From positions 18,822 to 82,821 of the IMG/VR virus record IMGVR_UViG_3300012950_001127: 64,000 nucleotides of DNA. One strand, given 5' to 3'. The notes beneath the pieces were generated by a model. The model was not told the DNA's origin and made no database searches. It worked only from the letters and a program-made list of their open reading frames with translations. The translations under genes and the position numbers were made by a program. This document shows positions 25,565 through 34,453 of the stretch, one piece after another. Origin of the DNA: a virus. How positions within the stretch are numbered: the stretch's first letter is position 1; each line of letters opens with the position of its first letter.

Positions 25565-28500
25565 ATGGCCTCTGGACCTTTTGTTTCTTTACATAATCAT
25601 ACAGAGCTTGGCAGCCCACTTGACGGAATGAATGATGTTCGTGATCTTTTTAGAAGAGCGAAAGAAGTAAATCATCCAGGGGTTGCGGTAACTGACCATG
25701 GAACGCTCACTGCTCTGTATGACTCTTGGAAGGCTAGCCAAGAATTTGGGGTAAAATTAATCCCTGGAATAGAGGCTTATTTTGCTGATGACTTAAACAT
25801 AAAGAAGTCATATCACTTAGTTCTTCTCGCTAAAAATTCTATAGGATATAAAAATATTTTAAAGTTAAATTATTTAGCTTTCCAGAATCAAGTTTCTGGA
25901 TACATGGGAAAGAAGACGCCTAGAATTTCTTGGGAACATATTGAGAATTATAACGAGGGAATAATTGCCTTAACGGCTTGTTCTAATGGTCTTGTTGCCA
26001 AAACTTTAATAACTGATAATGATGAAGAAAAAGCTTTATGTCATATATCTAGATTGAATGAAATATTCTATAATAGATTATTTTTAGAGTTACAGCCACA
26101 TGCCTTATATGATGTTAATAAGCATGGAAAGGAAGTAAATCAGCAAAAATTAAATGAATCGCTTATTAGAATATCTCACGATATGAAGATTCCTTATGTT
26201 ATAACTTGTGATGCTCATTATAGGGATAAAGAGGCTGCAAAATATCATGACTTTATGCTTGCAATAAAAGATAAAAAAGCAGTTGACGATCCAGATCGCT
26301 TTAGATATGGAGTCCAAGATATGTACCTAAAGACACATGAAGAAATTATAGATTTTTTTGGGAAAGATATTGCTACAGTTGGTATGGAAAATTCCATTAA
26401 AATAATGAATGCTTGTGATGAGCCGAGCTATATAAAGCCACGAGGAGCTATGCTTCCTGTTTTCTCTGTTTCTGAAGAATTAGATTATAAAGAGTTTAAA
26501 GAGTGGAAGGGTGAAGTTGGATCTAATATAGCGGAAGATAAAGCATATCTTCGGTTCAAGTGCATTGAGGGGTTCAAGAATAAGCTAACACACTTAGATA
26601 AGGGAGATAGAGACGAATACTGGGAAAGGGTGAAAACTGAATTAGCTGTATTAGAGGAGAAAAATTTTTCGTCTTATATGTTAATTGTTGCAGATTATGT
26701 TAATTGGGCTAAAGAAAGAATGCCGGTAGGGCCAGCGCGTGGTTCTGCGGCGGGGTCATTAGTAGCCTACTTGACAGGCATAACAAGCGTTGACCCCATA
26801 GAGTATGATTTAATCTTTGAAAGATTTCATAATAATCAAAAGAAATCTTTTCCAGATATTGATTCTGATTTTTCTGATCCAAGTATAGTTAAAGATTATA
26901 TTAAAGATAAGTATGGATCAGATCGGGTTGCTTCCATTTCTAATTGGAGCACTCTATCGCCACGCGTTGTTATAAAGGATGTAGCAAGAAGTTTAAGGTT
27001 AGGTGGAGATAAGTCTTCTGCTTTTAAAATAGCAAACGCTATAACCTCTATCATGCCAGATGCAGACACCCTTAGCGAGGCAATGTCGAGTAGTCGCCAA
27101 TTATCTGATTATATGAAGCAATACCCAGAGTTATATAAGTATGCTTCTAAGTTGCAAAATCTTACCAGAAACTGGTCCATGCATGCCGCAGGAGTCGTTA
27201 TTGGAGAGGATGCCCTATATGAGTCCATTCCCTTGAGAATAGACAAGGAAGGACACATTATAACGCAATGGGAAAAAACAAGGTGTGAAGAGAATGGTCT
27301 TATAAAGATGGATCTATTGGGACTTAAAACTCTTACTGTTATAGATAATGCTTTTAAATTAATTCACGAATCTACAGGGGAAAGCTTATCTGTAAATGAT
27401 ATAGATATGAAGGATCAAAGGGTTTATGAGATGATCGGGAAAGGCAAGACTATCGGGCTGTTTCAATTAGAATCTTCTCTTACTCCATTTTGCATACGGC
27501 TTAAGCCAAAAAATATAGAAGATATATCTGCAATAAATGCTATAGGCAGACCTTCGTGTAAGCCGGCAGAGAGAAGGAGATATGCTAAGCGTAGGCTCGG
27601 GGCAGAAAAAACAGTATATGATCATCCAAGTTTAAAAAGAGCATTAGAAAAAACTTATGGAGTTTTGGTTTATGAGGAGCAAGCTATGATCATTGCACAA
27701 GATTGTGCTGGATGGGATCTTAATCAGGCAGATGCTTTAAGAAAGATTAGTAAATTAAAAGGAAAAGATCAAGAGCTTGTTTTGCGTACAGAGGCAAATT
27801 TTACAAAAGATTGTATAGAATATAGCGGCATGTCATATGAAGTAGCGTGCAAGATTTGGAAAACATACATAGAACCTCTTGGGGGGTACGCTTTTAATAA
27901 ATCTCACTCTATATCTTATTCTATAATATCTTTTTATACTGCTTGGTTAAAATATCATTACCCTTCTGAGTTCATGTGCGCTTTATTAAACTCAGAAGAC
28001 CCAAATAGCGATAAGGCTCAAGAGTATTTGAGTGAATGCAGATCTATGAAGATTCAAATTAAACCTCCAAATGTTAATGATAGTGTTGGGCCTTATGGCG
28101 TGCTAAAATCAGGAGAGATTGTCACAGGACTTTCTGCCATTAAGGGCGTGGGCGAAAAAGCTATTAGCTCTATAGTTGCTAATCAGCCTTATGTTGATTA
28201 TCCTAATTTTTTAATGTTAAATGAAAGTAGAACCGTTGGGAAGACTGTTATTCAGTCTTTGTCCAAAGCTGGTGCTTTGGATTGTTTTTCTGGCGTAAGA
28301 AAAGATATGCATGATAATTATCAAAAATATAGATCTAAGGCCAAGGCGGTTTTCAAAAAGGCAATAGAGTCAAAAATATTTTTACAACACCCCTCTTTGA
28401 AGAAAGTTCCAAGTGATCGCAAAGAAGAATTGTTTAAAGAATTTGGCATAGTAAATAATTCTACTGAGTATCATAAGATAATGAGCTCTATTGAATTTTC

Positions 28501-28936
28501 TAAATCTGAAGAAGATTGGGATAGAAAGAAAAGGCTTTTGTTTGAAAAAGAGTCTCTGGGCAGACCTATAAGCGGAAGTTTGCACGAGGTATTTAAAGGA
28601 TTCTTCTCTGGAGGCTCTCTTGTGACGCCATTATCTCATGTAAATACTTTAGAGGCATCCTCTAAGGTTAAAATTGAAGTAATTATATCAACAAAGCTTA
28701 AAGAGTTTAAAATAAAAAATGGCAAAAACATAGGTAGAAAGTTTGCTAAATATTTGGTCGAAGATATAAACGGGGATACTTGCGGATTAACCGTATGGGC
28801 TGATGACTATGATAGATATAGAGCCATATTGAAAGACGGAGTTCCAATAAAAGCAATATGTAGAGTTAATGAGTATATGGATCAGAAAGATTTAGCGCTT
28901 TCTGCGTTAGAAAGAGTTTATGGGAGAGAAAGATGA
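25565..28936 (+). CDS. dnaE: DNA polymerase III alpha subunit (DnaE-like)
   Basis: A C-family replicative polymerase of 1123 residues. The PHP domain starts at once (FVSLHNHTELGSPLDG, TDHGTLTA, later YVITCDAHYRD), with metal-binding His/Asp largely intact, so it may proofread. The polymerase core has GPARGSAAGSLVAYLTGIT, the catalytic aspartates in PDIDSDFSD (about 430-438) and KMDLLGLKTL. A helix-hairpin-helix (GLSAIKGVGEKAISSI) and a C-terminal OB-like domain (KIEVIISTKLKEFKIKNGKN...) follow. The beta-clamp motif was not identified. I use ATG 25565: TTGGAG at 25553-25558 is the ribosome site. No epsilon exonuclease or clamp gene is in the window. Confidence 0.96.
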   Translation: MASGPFVSLHNHTELGSPLDGMNDVRDLFRRAKEVNHPGVAVTDHGTLTALYDSWKASQEFGVKLIPGIEAYFADDLNIKKSYHLVLLAKNSIGYKNILKLNYLAFQNQVSGYMGKKTPRISWEHIENYNEGIIALTACSNGLVAKTLITDNDEEKALCHISRLNEIFYNRLFLELQPHALYDVNKHGKEVNQQKLNESLIRISHDMKIPYVITCDAHYRDKEAAKYHDFMLAIKDKKAVDDPDRFRYGVQDMYLKTHEEIIDFFGKDIATVGMENSIKIMNACDEPSYIKPRGAMLPVFSVSEELDYKEFKEWKGEVGSNIAEDKAYLRFKCIEGFKNKLTHLDKGDRDEYWERVKTELAVLEEKNFSSYMLIVADYVNWAKERMPVGPARGSAAGSLVAYLTGITSVDPIEYDLIFERFHNNQKKSFPDIDSDFSDPSIVKDYIKDKYGSDRVASISNWSTLSPRVVIKDVARSLRLGGDKSSAFKIANAITSIMPDADTLSEAMSSSRQLSDYMKQYPELYKYASKLQNLTRNWSMHAAGVVIGEDALYESIPLRIDKEGHIITQWEKTRCEENGLIKMDLLGLKTLTVIDNAFKLIHESTGESLSVNDIDMKDQRVYEMIGKGKTIGLFQLESSLTPFCIRLKPKNIEDISAINAIGRPSCKPAERRRYAKRRLGAEKTVYDHPSLKRALEKTYGVLVYEEQAMIIAQDCAGWDLNQADALRKISKLKGKDQELVLRTEANFTKDCIEYSGMSYEVACKIWKTYIEPLGGYAFNKSHSISYSIISFYTAWLKYHYPSEFMCALLNSEDPNSDKAQEYLSECRSMKIQIKPPNVNDSVGPYGVLKSGEIVTGLSAIKGVGEKAISSIVANQPYVDYPNFLMLNESRTVGKTVIQSLSKAGALDCFSGVRKDMHDNYQKYRSKAKAVFKKAIESKIFLQHPSLKKVPSDRKEELFKEFGIVNNSTEYHKIMSSIEFSKSEEDWDRKKRLLFEKESLGRPISGSLHEVFKGFFSGGSLVTPLSHVNTLEASSKVKIEVIISTKLKEFKIKNGKNIGRKFAKYLVEDINGDTCGLTVWADDYDRYRAILKDGVPIKAICRVNEYMDQKDLALSALERVYGRER

Positions 28937-29442
28937 TAGCGTGTAAAGTTTGTGAATTTGAAGTTAACAATTCTATGAGACATAGTTTGGTTAAAAATAT
29001 ATGCCCAGCTTGTGGGGCTGCACTTTTCGGTGATTTTCATATGCGAAGACTTAATCTTTTGAAGCAAAAGATTTTAGAGCAAGAATTTTCCGAAGCGTTG
29101 GATGAAAGCAGTCTTTTTGACATTTGTTTATTCATTCTTACTGAGTTTTTTGTTAGCAAGCCAGGAATAGTAAACACAAAATTAGATCAAGGTAATATGC
29201 TCGATATTAGTATGGACGAACAAGGTTTGGAAGAAGGCGAGTTGATTGATTTTAGCGAAGCCGAGCCTGACCAGTCTTATGATGAAATTAGAGATGAAAT
29301 TAGAAAAGAGGTCCTAGCAGATGTTGATGAGGAGCTTGTTGAGGCGGAGGAAGATTTGCGAATCGCAAGACTCAAAAGAATAGCGAAAGAATCGCCTACG
29401 AATAAAAACCCAGGCGCTATAGTTAGGCGGGTAACGGATTGA
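28933..29442 (+). CDS. Hypothetical protein with N-terminal zinc ribbon
   Basis: A 169-residue protein. Residues 1-30 hold CKVC (4-7) and CPAC (about 25-28), a C4 zinc ribbon; the rest is acidic with a helical end (EIRDEIRKEVLADVDEELVEAEEDLRIARLKRI). It overlaps the polymerase by 4 nt (ATGA) and the next gene by 4 nt, so it is coexpressed with dnaE. Function unknown; small zinc-ribbon proteins of this kind are often replication or late-transcription accessory factors. Confidence 0.65.
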   Translation: MIACKVCEFEVNNSMRHSLVKNICPACGAALFGDFHMRRLNLLKQKILEQEFSEALDESSLFDICLFILTEFFVSKPGIVNTKLDQGNMLDISMDEQGLEEGELIDFSEAEPDQSYDEIRDEIRKEVLADVDEELVEAEEDLRIARLKRIAKESPTNKNPGAIVRRVTD

Positions 29443-29789
29443 TTAGAGCGGTTGCAAATAAAAGGCTTGACCTTAATGATAATGAGTATGATTATTTTTT
29501 AGATCTAAAAAATCAGTTTGGCGAAGATGATTTTCGACAAATTTTTGATACTGATAAAAACGGAATAATAACTGCTATTAGCCCTCCAGTAGATAGGTCA
29601 GTATCTTTGGGCATTCTTTTTTTTATGCTAAACATTATGATGAACCAAAGACTTAGAATGCTCGATGACAAGATAACAAAAATTTTAGTTTTTGAGAAAA
29701 ATATTGACATGTTGGGCATGGTGCCTAATATAGTTGAAAGATTAGAGAAAATAGAGAAATTAACAAGCCCGGAGGAGAATAATGGCTAA
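29439..29789 (+). CDS. Hypothetical protein of the polymerase operon
   Basis: A 116-residue protein starting with TTG overlapping the upstream stop (TTGA). It has a DTDKNGIITAI stretch resembling half of an EF-hand loop, and a hydrophobic segment (SLGILFFMLNIMMN, about 63-76) that is amphipathic or membrane-associated, then a helix ending in KIEKLTSPEENNG. No family recognised. The stop overlaps the next gene by 8 nt, and GGAGGAG near its end is that gene's ribosome site. Confidence 0.6.
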   Translation: MIRAVANKRLDLNDNEYDYFLDLKNQFGEDDFRQIFDTDKNGIITAISPPVDRSVSLGILFFMLNIMMNQRLRMLDDKITKILVFEKNIDMLGMVPNIVERLEKIEKLTSPEENNG

Positions 29790-30336
29790 GCTATTTGAAA
29801 AGGTTTCAATAAATGGATTTTCTATTGAAGATATAGATATAACTCCAGTAGAGGAGTTGAGTAATCTTTTGCCAAAAAATGGTGTTATTGATATAAACAT
29901 TGCAGAAAAGGGCTTAGTATATACTTTGGAAGGACAGAACTTTTGCCAAGAAAAAGTAGCACAATTAGATAGATGGATAGGCTTTTTAGAGTCAGAAAAA
30001 AACAAGGCATGGTCAGATGCTGCCCTAAATAAGGCAAAGCAGGCAGGACATAAGACGGTAAAAGACAAAGAGTGGTATGCACAGTCAGATGATGATTACG
30101 TTAATGCGTATAATTCTTTGGCTTTAGCGAAAGCTTGTAAAAAATGGCTAGAGAATAAAACGGCCTATTTTTCAGGTTGGCATTATGCATTAAAAACTTT
30201 CCTGCGTAGAGATTATGCTATTGAAAATGCCAGCGGCACAAAGTATAATGCAGGAACAGATTATAATCCATTCCCTACAGATGTAGGGAAAGAAGATGAT
30301 TTCGCAGATGGCGAAAACGACATAGAGTGGAAATAA
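29782..30336 (+). CDS. Possible UvsY-like recombination mediator
   Basis: A 184-residue protein. After a strand-rich N-terminus (GVIDINIAEKGLVYTLEG) the middle is helical: AQLDRWIGFLESEKNKAWSDAA, a basic linker (KQAGHKTVKDKEWYA), LALAKACKKWLEN, and SGWHYALKTFLRRDYAIE. This order of an early helix with Trp, a basic linker, and a late helix ending in 'lk..lrRdyaI' resembles T4 UvsY and its relatives, which load UvsX on SSB-coated DNA. The gene directly precedes ssb and lies 3 kb before recA, the usual company. The similarity is distant and I cannot confirm it; the acidic tail (DFADGENDIEW) is not typical. Confidence 0.4.
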   Translation: MAKLFEKVSINGFSIEDIDITPVEELSNLLPKNGVIDINIAEKGLVYTLEGQNFCQEKVAQLDRWIGFLESEKNKAWSDAALNKAKQAGHKTVKDKEWYAQSDDDYVNAYNSLALAKACKKWLENKTAYFSGWHYALKTFLRRDYAIENASGTKYNAGTDYNPFPTDVGKEDDFADGENDIEWK

Positions 30337-30347
30337 ACTTTAGACTT

Positions 30348-30397
30348 TAGCATAAATCCGCAATGTTGCGGTTAAGCTACAAACGTGACAATGTCAC
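30348..30397 (+). promoter_or_regulatory. Structured leader of the ssb mRNA (two hairpins)
   Basis: Upstream of the SSB ribosome site (AAGGAG, 30406-30411) two hairpins are visible. The first is CCGCAA/TTGCGG (30358-30371) with an outer TAGC/GCTA pairing (30348-30351 with 30376-30379). The second is GTGAC/GTCAC (30385-30397) with an AAT loop. T4 gp32 represses its own translation by binding a structured leader, so this may be an autoregulatory operator; that is an analogy, not a demonstrated fact. Confidence 0.4.
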
Positions 30398-30416
30398 ATA
30401 TAAATAAGGAGAAAAA

Positions 30417-31040
30417 ATGTCAACAATGGTATTTGGAGAAGTAGATTGGAATTCGGCAGACTCTGGCGGAACTAAGTCAGACTTTATACGACTTGAAGAA
30501 GGCGAGAACACAGTTCGTGTTATGGGTAATCCGGTGCAATTTTATATTCACTGGGTAGTAAAGCCAGACGGAAGTCGTCAAAAGGTAAATAGTCCGGTAG
30601 AACATCCCGAACTTGTTCGCAGATTAGAGGATTCTGGATTTAGGCGTCAAGCGCGATGGCTAATAAAGGTCTTGGACCGAACCGACAACCAGTTCAGACT
30701 GCTTGAGGTCGGCCCGCAGATTTATAATGGAGTTAAGGCTCTGTACAATAATAGTCGCTGGGGCAAGGTGACTGCTTATGATATTACTATCTGCAAGGGG
30801 CCTAAGGGACAGCAGCCTTTATATAGCGTTACCCCTAATCCAAAAGATGCACTAGATTCTGATTTAAAGACTACCTTTGTAGAATTTAATGATCGAATCA
30901 ATATAGAGCGTTTAATCACTCCTTCTGGAGCTATGGACGTGTGCGAGCACATGGGTTGGGATCCAAGCACGTATATGACTGAGGACTCTGGAGAGGGAAC
31001 CTCGGCTGGAGATGATGATTTCGATTTCGATTTCGAATAA
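30417..31040 (+). CDS. ssb: Single-stranded DNA-binding protein
   Basis: A 207-residue phage SSB. The N-terminal block FIRLEEGENTVRVMGNPVQFYIHWV, followed by RWLIKVLDRTDNQFRLLEVGPQIYNGVKAL and KGPKGQQPLYSVTPNPKDAL, is the pattern of a common phage SSB family. The C-terminus is a strongly acidic tail (GDDDFDFDFDFE-like), the usual protein-interaction tip of SSBs. It covers single-stranded DNA at forks and interacts with recombinase and primase. AAGGAG lies 6 nt before ATG. A strong hairpin terminator follows its stop. Confidence 0.85.
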   Translation: MSTMVFGEVDWNSADSGGTKSDFIRLEEGENTVRVMGNPVQFYIHWVVKPDGSRQKVNSPVEHPELVRRLEDSGFRRQARWLIKVLDRTDNQFRLLEVGPQIYNGVKALYNNSRWGKVTAYDITICKGPKGQQPLYSVTPNPKDALDSDLKTTFVEFNDRINIERLITPSGAMDVCEHMGWDPSTYMTEDSGEGTSAGDDDFDFDFE

Positions 31041-31067
31041 AAATTTCTAATTAATTTAGAAAATATT

Positions 31068-31100
31068 AAGCGCATAAAGTAACATCTTTATGCGCTTTTT
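31068..31100 (+). terminator. Rho-independent terminator after ssb
   Basis: A perfect 12-bp stem (AAGCGCATAAAG at 31068-31079 with CTTTATGCGCTT at 31086-31097), a 6-nt loop and a T run to 31100. It ends three bases before the ATG of the resolvase gene. Confidence 0.9.
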
Positions 31101-31103
31101 ATT

Positions 31104-31640
31104 ATGATAAGAATAATTGGTTTAGACATATCTTCTGCCGTTATAGGCTGGGCTTTACTGGAATATGATGACAAGTCTGTTCATTTGATTGAACATGGCT
31201 GCATTAAGCCTCCAAAGAGCTCTAAGGGAACCCTTACATACAGGGTCAATGACGCTTATGATGAAATATATGATTTTTTTAAATTAAAAGCCCCAGATAT
31301 TGTTGCATCTGAGGCATATGTGAATAAATTCACAAGAGGGAGAAGCACGGCAAGGACAATAATTGTATTGTCAGTATTTAATGAGATTTCATCACTTGCG
31401 TGTTTGCGTGCGCTTGAATACGAGCCATATAAATATGCAGTTATGACAATCCGATCTAAGTTATCAAAACTTGCTGGATATAGGATAATATCCAAAGATG
31501 ACTGCTTTGAATTTGTAAAGAAATATTTCCCATCATTTAAAGTAAAAACAAACAGAAATGGTAAAATAGCAAAAGAGAGTTATGACGAAGCTGACGCGAT
31601 TGCGGTTGCTTTAACTCATATAATTAAGAAGAGGGAATAA
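31104..31640 (+). CDS. RuvC-like Holliday junction resolvase
   Basis: A 178-residue RNase H-fold nuclease. The first strand IIGLDISSAVIGWALLE carries D8, the next acidic residue is E70 in IVASEAYV, and the C-terminal SYDEADAIAVALTHII holds the last acidic pair near 161-164, as in RuvC-type phage resolvases. It cuts branched DNA before packaging or during recombination. The start must be at or before D8, so ATG 31104 is secure, yet it has no Shine-Dalgarno and begins right after the terminator T run. The stop overlaps the GroEL ATG by one base (TAATG). Confidence 0.85.
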   Translation: MIRIIGLDISSAVIGWALLEYDDKSVHLIEHGCIKPPKSSKGTLTYRVNDAYDEIYDFFKLKAPDIVASEAYVNKFTRGRSTARTIIVLSVFNEISSLACLRALEYEPYKYAVMTIRSKLSKLAGYRIISKDDCFEFVKKYFPSFKVKTNRNGKIAKESYDEADAIAVALTHIIKKRE

Positions 31641-33292
31641 TGAGTAAAGATTTGACTTTTGGAAAAGATGCACGAAATAAGATTTTCTCAGGCGTTGAGA
31701 AGCTGGCCTCAACTGTTGCCGTAACAATGGGGCCTCAGGGAAAGAATGTTATATTTGGAATATATGGAGGAGCTGCAGCTCCATTGATAACAAAAGATGG
31801 GGTATCTGTCGCAAGACAGGTTACTTTGCATGATCCGGTTGAAGAATTGGGGTGTCAATTGGTAAAAGAGGTGGCTGCAAGAACTGCGGCTGTAGCCGGA
31901 GACGGCACTACAACAGCGACCGTTTTGACACACGCAATTTTAAAAGCAGGTAATGAGTTAATCACAAACAATTATAGCCCCCTTCTGTTTAGGCGGGGTA
32001 TTGAATGGGCTACAAGCGAAGTGGTTAAGGTTTTAAACCAAATGGCAACAGAGGCTGATAGTCTTGAGACTATTAAAAACATTGCAACAATTTCTGCAAA
32101 TAATGACGAAGAGATGGGAAGGAATATAGCAGAAGCGTTTAACGCGGTCGGGCTTGACGGAACTGTTGCGGCAGAAGCACATCCTGGAGCGGCAACCTCT
32201 GTGCGATACACAGATGGTATAGAGCTTAAGTCAGGATATATTACAACTGCTTTTTTAACGGAGGCTGGGCAGACAGAGATTTGTCTTGAATCATGCAGAG
32301 TCTTAATATGCAATCAAGAGATAACCAACCTAATAGGATGGCTAGACTTATTAAATGAAGTTTCTGACAAAGGGGTGCCGTTGTTAATTTTGTCTAAGAC
32401 ATTAAAGCAGGAAGCTTTGACGACCATTGTTACAAATAATAAGCTTGGCAGAATAAAGGCAGTTGCTGTTGAGATTCCTGCCTTTGGGGCGAAGCAAGAT
32501 GAATGGCTAGAGGATTTGGCCTCATTGGTTGACACGGTTGTTTGTGGCGATAAGACGGGCCACTCTATCAGGGAATTGAAGCTTGATGATCTTGGATTCG
32601 CAGAGAAAGTCATTGTGGGCAAATACGCTACTAAAATAATTGGAAGCAGAAAAAACAAAGAGAGAATAAGCGAGAGGCTTAGCTTTTATTCGGAAGACGC
32701 TCAAAAGCTCTTGGGAGAAAACGAGCGCCGAGATATACAGAAAAGAATTTCTTTTTTAAATAACAAAGCTGCAGTTATATCGGTCGGATACTCAACGGAA
32801 GTAGAGCTTAGAGAGAAGGGGGATAGGCTCGATGATGCCTTGAGTGCCACCAGGGCCGCCATAGAAGAGGGGGTTGTTGCAGGAGGGGGAGTGGCACTTC
32901 TGAGAGCCTCTAATATGGTTGATTTATCAAAGATAGATGAGAATCTTTTGCCAGCTGTGCAGGTTTTGCTCGGAGCCTGCAAGGCTCCTATGGCGCAAAT
33001 TGTTACAAATGCATATGAGGATCCAGACAAAATAATGAAAAAAGTATTAAAATCAAATAATTTAAATTTTGGCTATAATGCTGCAACTGGTAGCTTTGAA
33101 GACCTTTTAGATTCTGGAGTTATAGACCCCAAAAAGGTAACTAGAATTGCATTGGAAAATGCAGTGAGCGTATCTTTGCTTCTTATTAATACCGAAGCTG
33201 TAATTTCTGATTCGCCAGAAGATCCCTCTGCATGGCAAGCCCCCGGAGGTTGGAGGCCGCCATCAAAAAGTGGATTAAATCACGATTATTAA
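31640..33292 (+). CDS. groEL: GroEL-like chaperonin
   Basis: A 550-residue group I chaperonin. Visible: VTMGPQGKNVIF, the ATP loop AVAGDGTTTATVL (with the catalytic GDGTT), the apical substrate-binding part with IEL-KSGYIT, and AATRAAIEEGVVAGGGVALLRAS near 400 preceded by DRLDDAL holding the hydrolysis Asp. The usual GGM tail is missing; the protein ends with a Pro/Trp-rich WQAPGGWRPPSKSGLNHDY. Phage GroELs are known in some jumbo phages and may fold capsid or tail proteins. No GroES gene is in the window. It is coupled to the resolvase gene (TAATG) and followed 10 nt later by recA with its own AAGGAG. Confidence 0.96.
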   Translation: MSKDLTFGKDARNKIFSGVEKLASTVAVTMGPQGKNVIFGIYGGAAAPLITKDGVSVARQVTLHDPVEELGCQLVKEVAARTAAVAGDGTTTATVLTHAILKAGNELITNNYSPLLFRRGIEWATSEVVKVLNQMATEADSLETIKNIATISANNDEEMGRNIAEAFNAVGLDGTVAAEAHPGAATSVRYTDGIELKSGYITTAFLTEAGQTEICLESCRVLICNQEITNLIGWLDLLNEVSDKGVPLLILSKTLKQEALTTIVTNNKLGRIKAVAVEIPAFGAKQDEWLEDLASLVDTVVCGDKTGHSIRELKLDDLGFAEKVIVGKYATKIIGSRKNKERISERLSFYSEDAQKLLGENERRDIQKRISFLNNKAAVISVGYSTEVELREKGDRLDDALSATRAAIEEGVVAGGGVALLRASNMVDLSKIDENLLPAVQVLLGACKAPMAQIVTNAYEDPDKIMKKVLKSNNLNFGYNAATGSFEDLLDSGVIDPKKVTRIALENAVSVSLLLINTEAVISDSPEDPSAWQAPGGWRPPSKSGLNHDY

Positions 33293-33302
33293 GGAGTATA
33301 TA

Positions 33303-34445
33303 ATGACAAGAAAACTATCAATGTCAGAAGCTGAAAAGGAAGTAATTAAGTTTTTTGGAGAAGACACAGTATTTTTTGACGGAAATATCAGCACTAGATA
33401 TGAAGCAATAAGTACTGGCAGCCCAAAGCTAGATGAAGCTATAGGTATAGGGGGAATTCCTATGGGCAGAATTACGCAATTTGCAGGCCAGGAAAGTTCT
33501 GGAAAGACTATGCTTGCACTCTCTTGCATTAAGAGTTATTTAGATGCAAATCCCAATAATACAGCGCTTTTTATTGATGCGGAATATACTTATGATCCAG
33601 AGTGGGCCCAGAGTCAGGGTGTTGATATATCTAGAGTCATGGTCATAAAAACTAATGATGCAAAAGCAATTTTTGAAGGATTAATCGGCACTATGAAGAC
33701 TAATTCTAAAACTAAAAAAGTTTCAAAAAATATGAAAGGCATTTTAGATTACGTAATAGAAGGAGAGGATCCAAGATTTAAAGATCTTGGGATAATTGTT
33801 CTTGATTCAATTGCGGTATTAAATACTCCGCTGGAGATTTCTGCAGATATTGGCAAAGCAAATATGGCGCCAATCCCTAGATTTCTATCTACAGAATTAA
33901 AAAAGCTTACTCCGATTGTTGCACAAGCAAATGTTGTATTTATTGGCATTAATCAAGTTCGTGTAAATTTAGGTCAGATGTTTGGAGATCCAACGACTTC
34001 TCCGGGCGGAAAGGCACTCAAGCACGCGTGCAGTTTGATGATAAATATGGCTCCAGTTTTTAGTGCTGATTCTGTTATAAAGAATAATGCTGGAGATAAG
34101 ATTGGACATACTGTGCGAGCAAAGATTCAAAAAAATAAAGTTGGCGCTCCTTACAGGCAGGCGGAGTATAAAGTAAAATACAAGAAAGGTATAGTAAATA
34201 TTGAAGAAGAAGTTTTTGATCTAGCTGTAAAGTACGGGATTATCGAAAGGCCAAGTAGTCAAAGTTATCTCATAGATGGTGAAAAAATTCGTGGACGAGA
34301 GAGTGCTATAAGCGCCTTTTCAAGCAATGATTCTGTAGTAAAAAGTTATAACGAATCAATTAGAGATTTATATATTGGTGGCACAACTCCTGACACTGCA
34401 AAGGAAGAGTTGCAAGAAAATAGTTTAATTAGCGCAATAGAGTAG
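33303..34445 (+). CDS. recA: RecA/UvsX recombinase
   Basis: A 380-residue strand-exchange ATPase. It has Walker A GQESSGKT (about 63-70), the glutamate-containing FIDAEYTYDPEWAQSQGVD, Walker B LGIIVLDSIAVL (about 161-172) and the L2-side sequence INQVRVNLGQMFGDPTTSPGGKALKHA typical of phage RecA/UvsX. The end (about 290-380) is divergent and acidic. It pairs DNA in recombination-dependent replication together with SSB, SbcCD and the resolvase. AAGGAG lies 7 nt before the ATG. A second zinc-ribbon gene follows after 8 nt. Confidence 0.95.
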   Translation: MTRKLSMSEAEKEVIKFFGEDTVFFDGNISTRYEAISTGSPKLDEAIGIGGIPMGRITQFAGQESSGKTMLALSCIKSYLDANPNNTALFIDAEYTYDPEWAQSQGVDISRVMVIKTNDAKAIFEGLIGTMKTNSKTKKVSKNMKGILDYVIEGEDPRFKDLGIIVLDSIAVLNTPLEISADIGKANMAPIPRFLSTELKKLTPIVAQANVVFIGINQVRVNLGQMFGDPTTSPGGKALKHACSLMINMAPVFSADSVIKNNAGDKIGHTVRAKIQKNKVGAPYRQAEYKVKYKKGIVNIEEEVFDLAVKYGIIERPSSQSYLIDGEKIRGRESAISAFSSNDSVVKSYNESIRDLYIGGTTPDTAKEELQENSLISAIE

Positions 34446-34453
34446 GAGATATA

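Noticed and set aside
30399-30406. TATAAATA resembling a T4 late promoter before ssb
   Set aside because: The predicted start site would fall inside the ribosome binding site just before the ATG at 30417, leaving almost no leader. It is more likely chance in AT-rich sequence.
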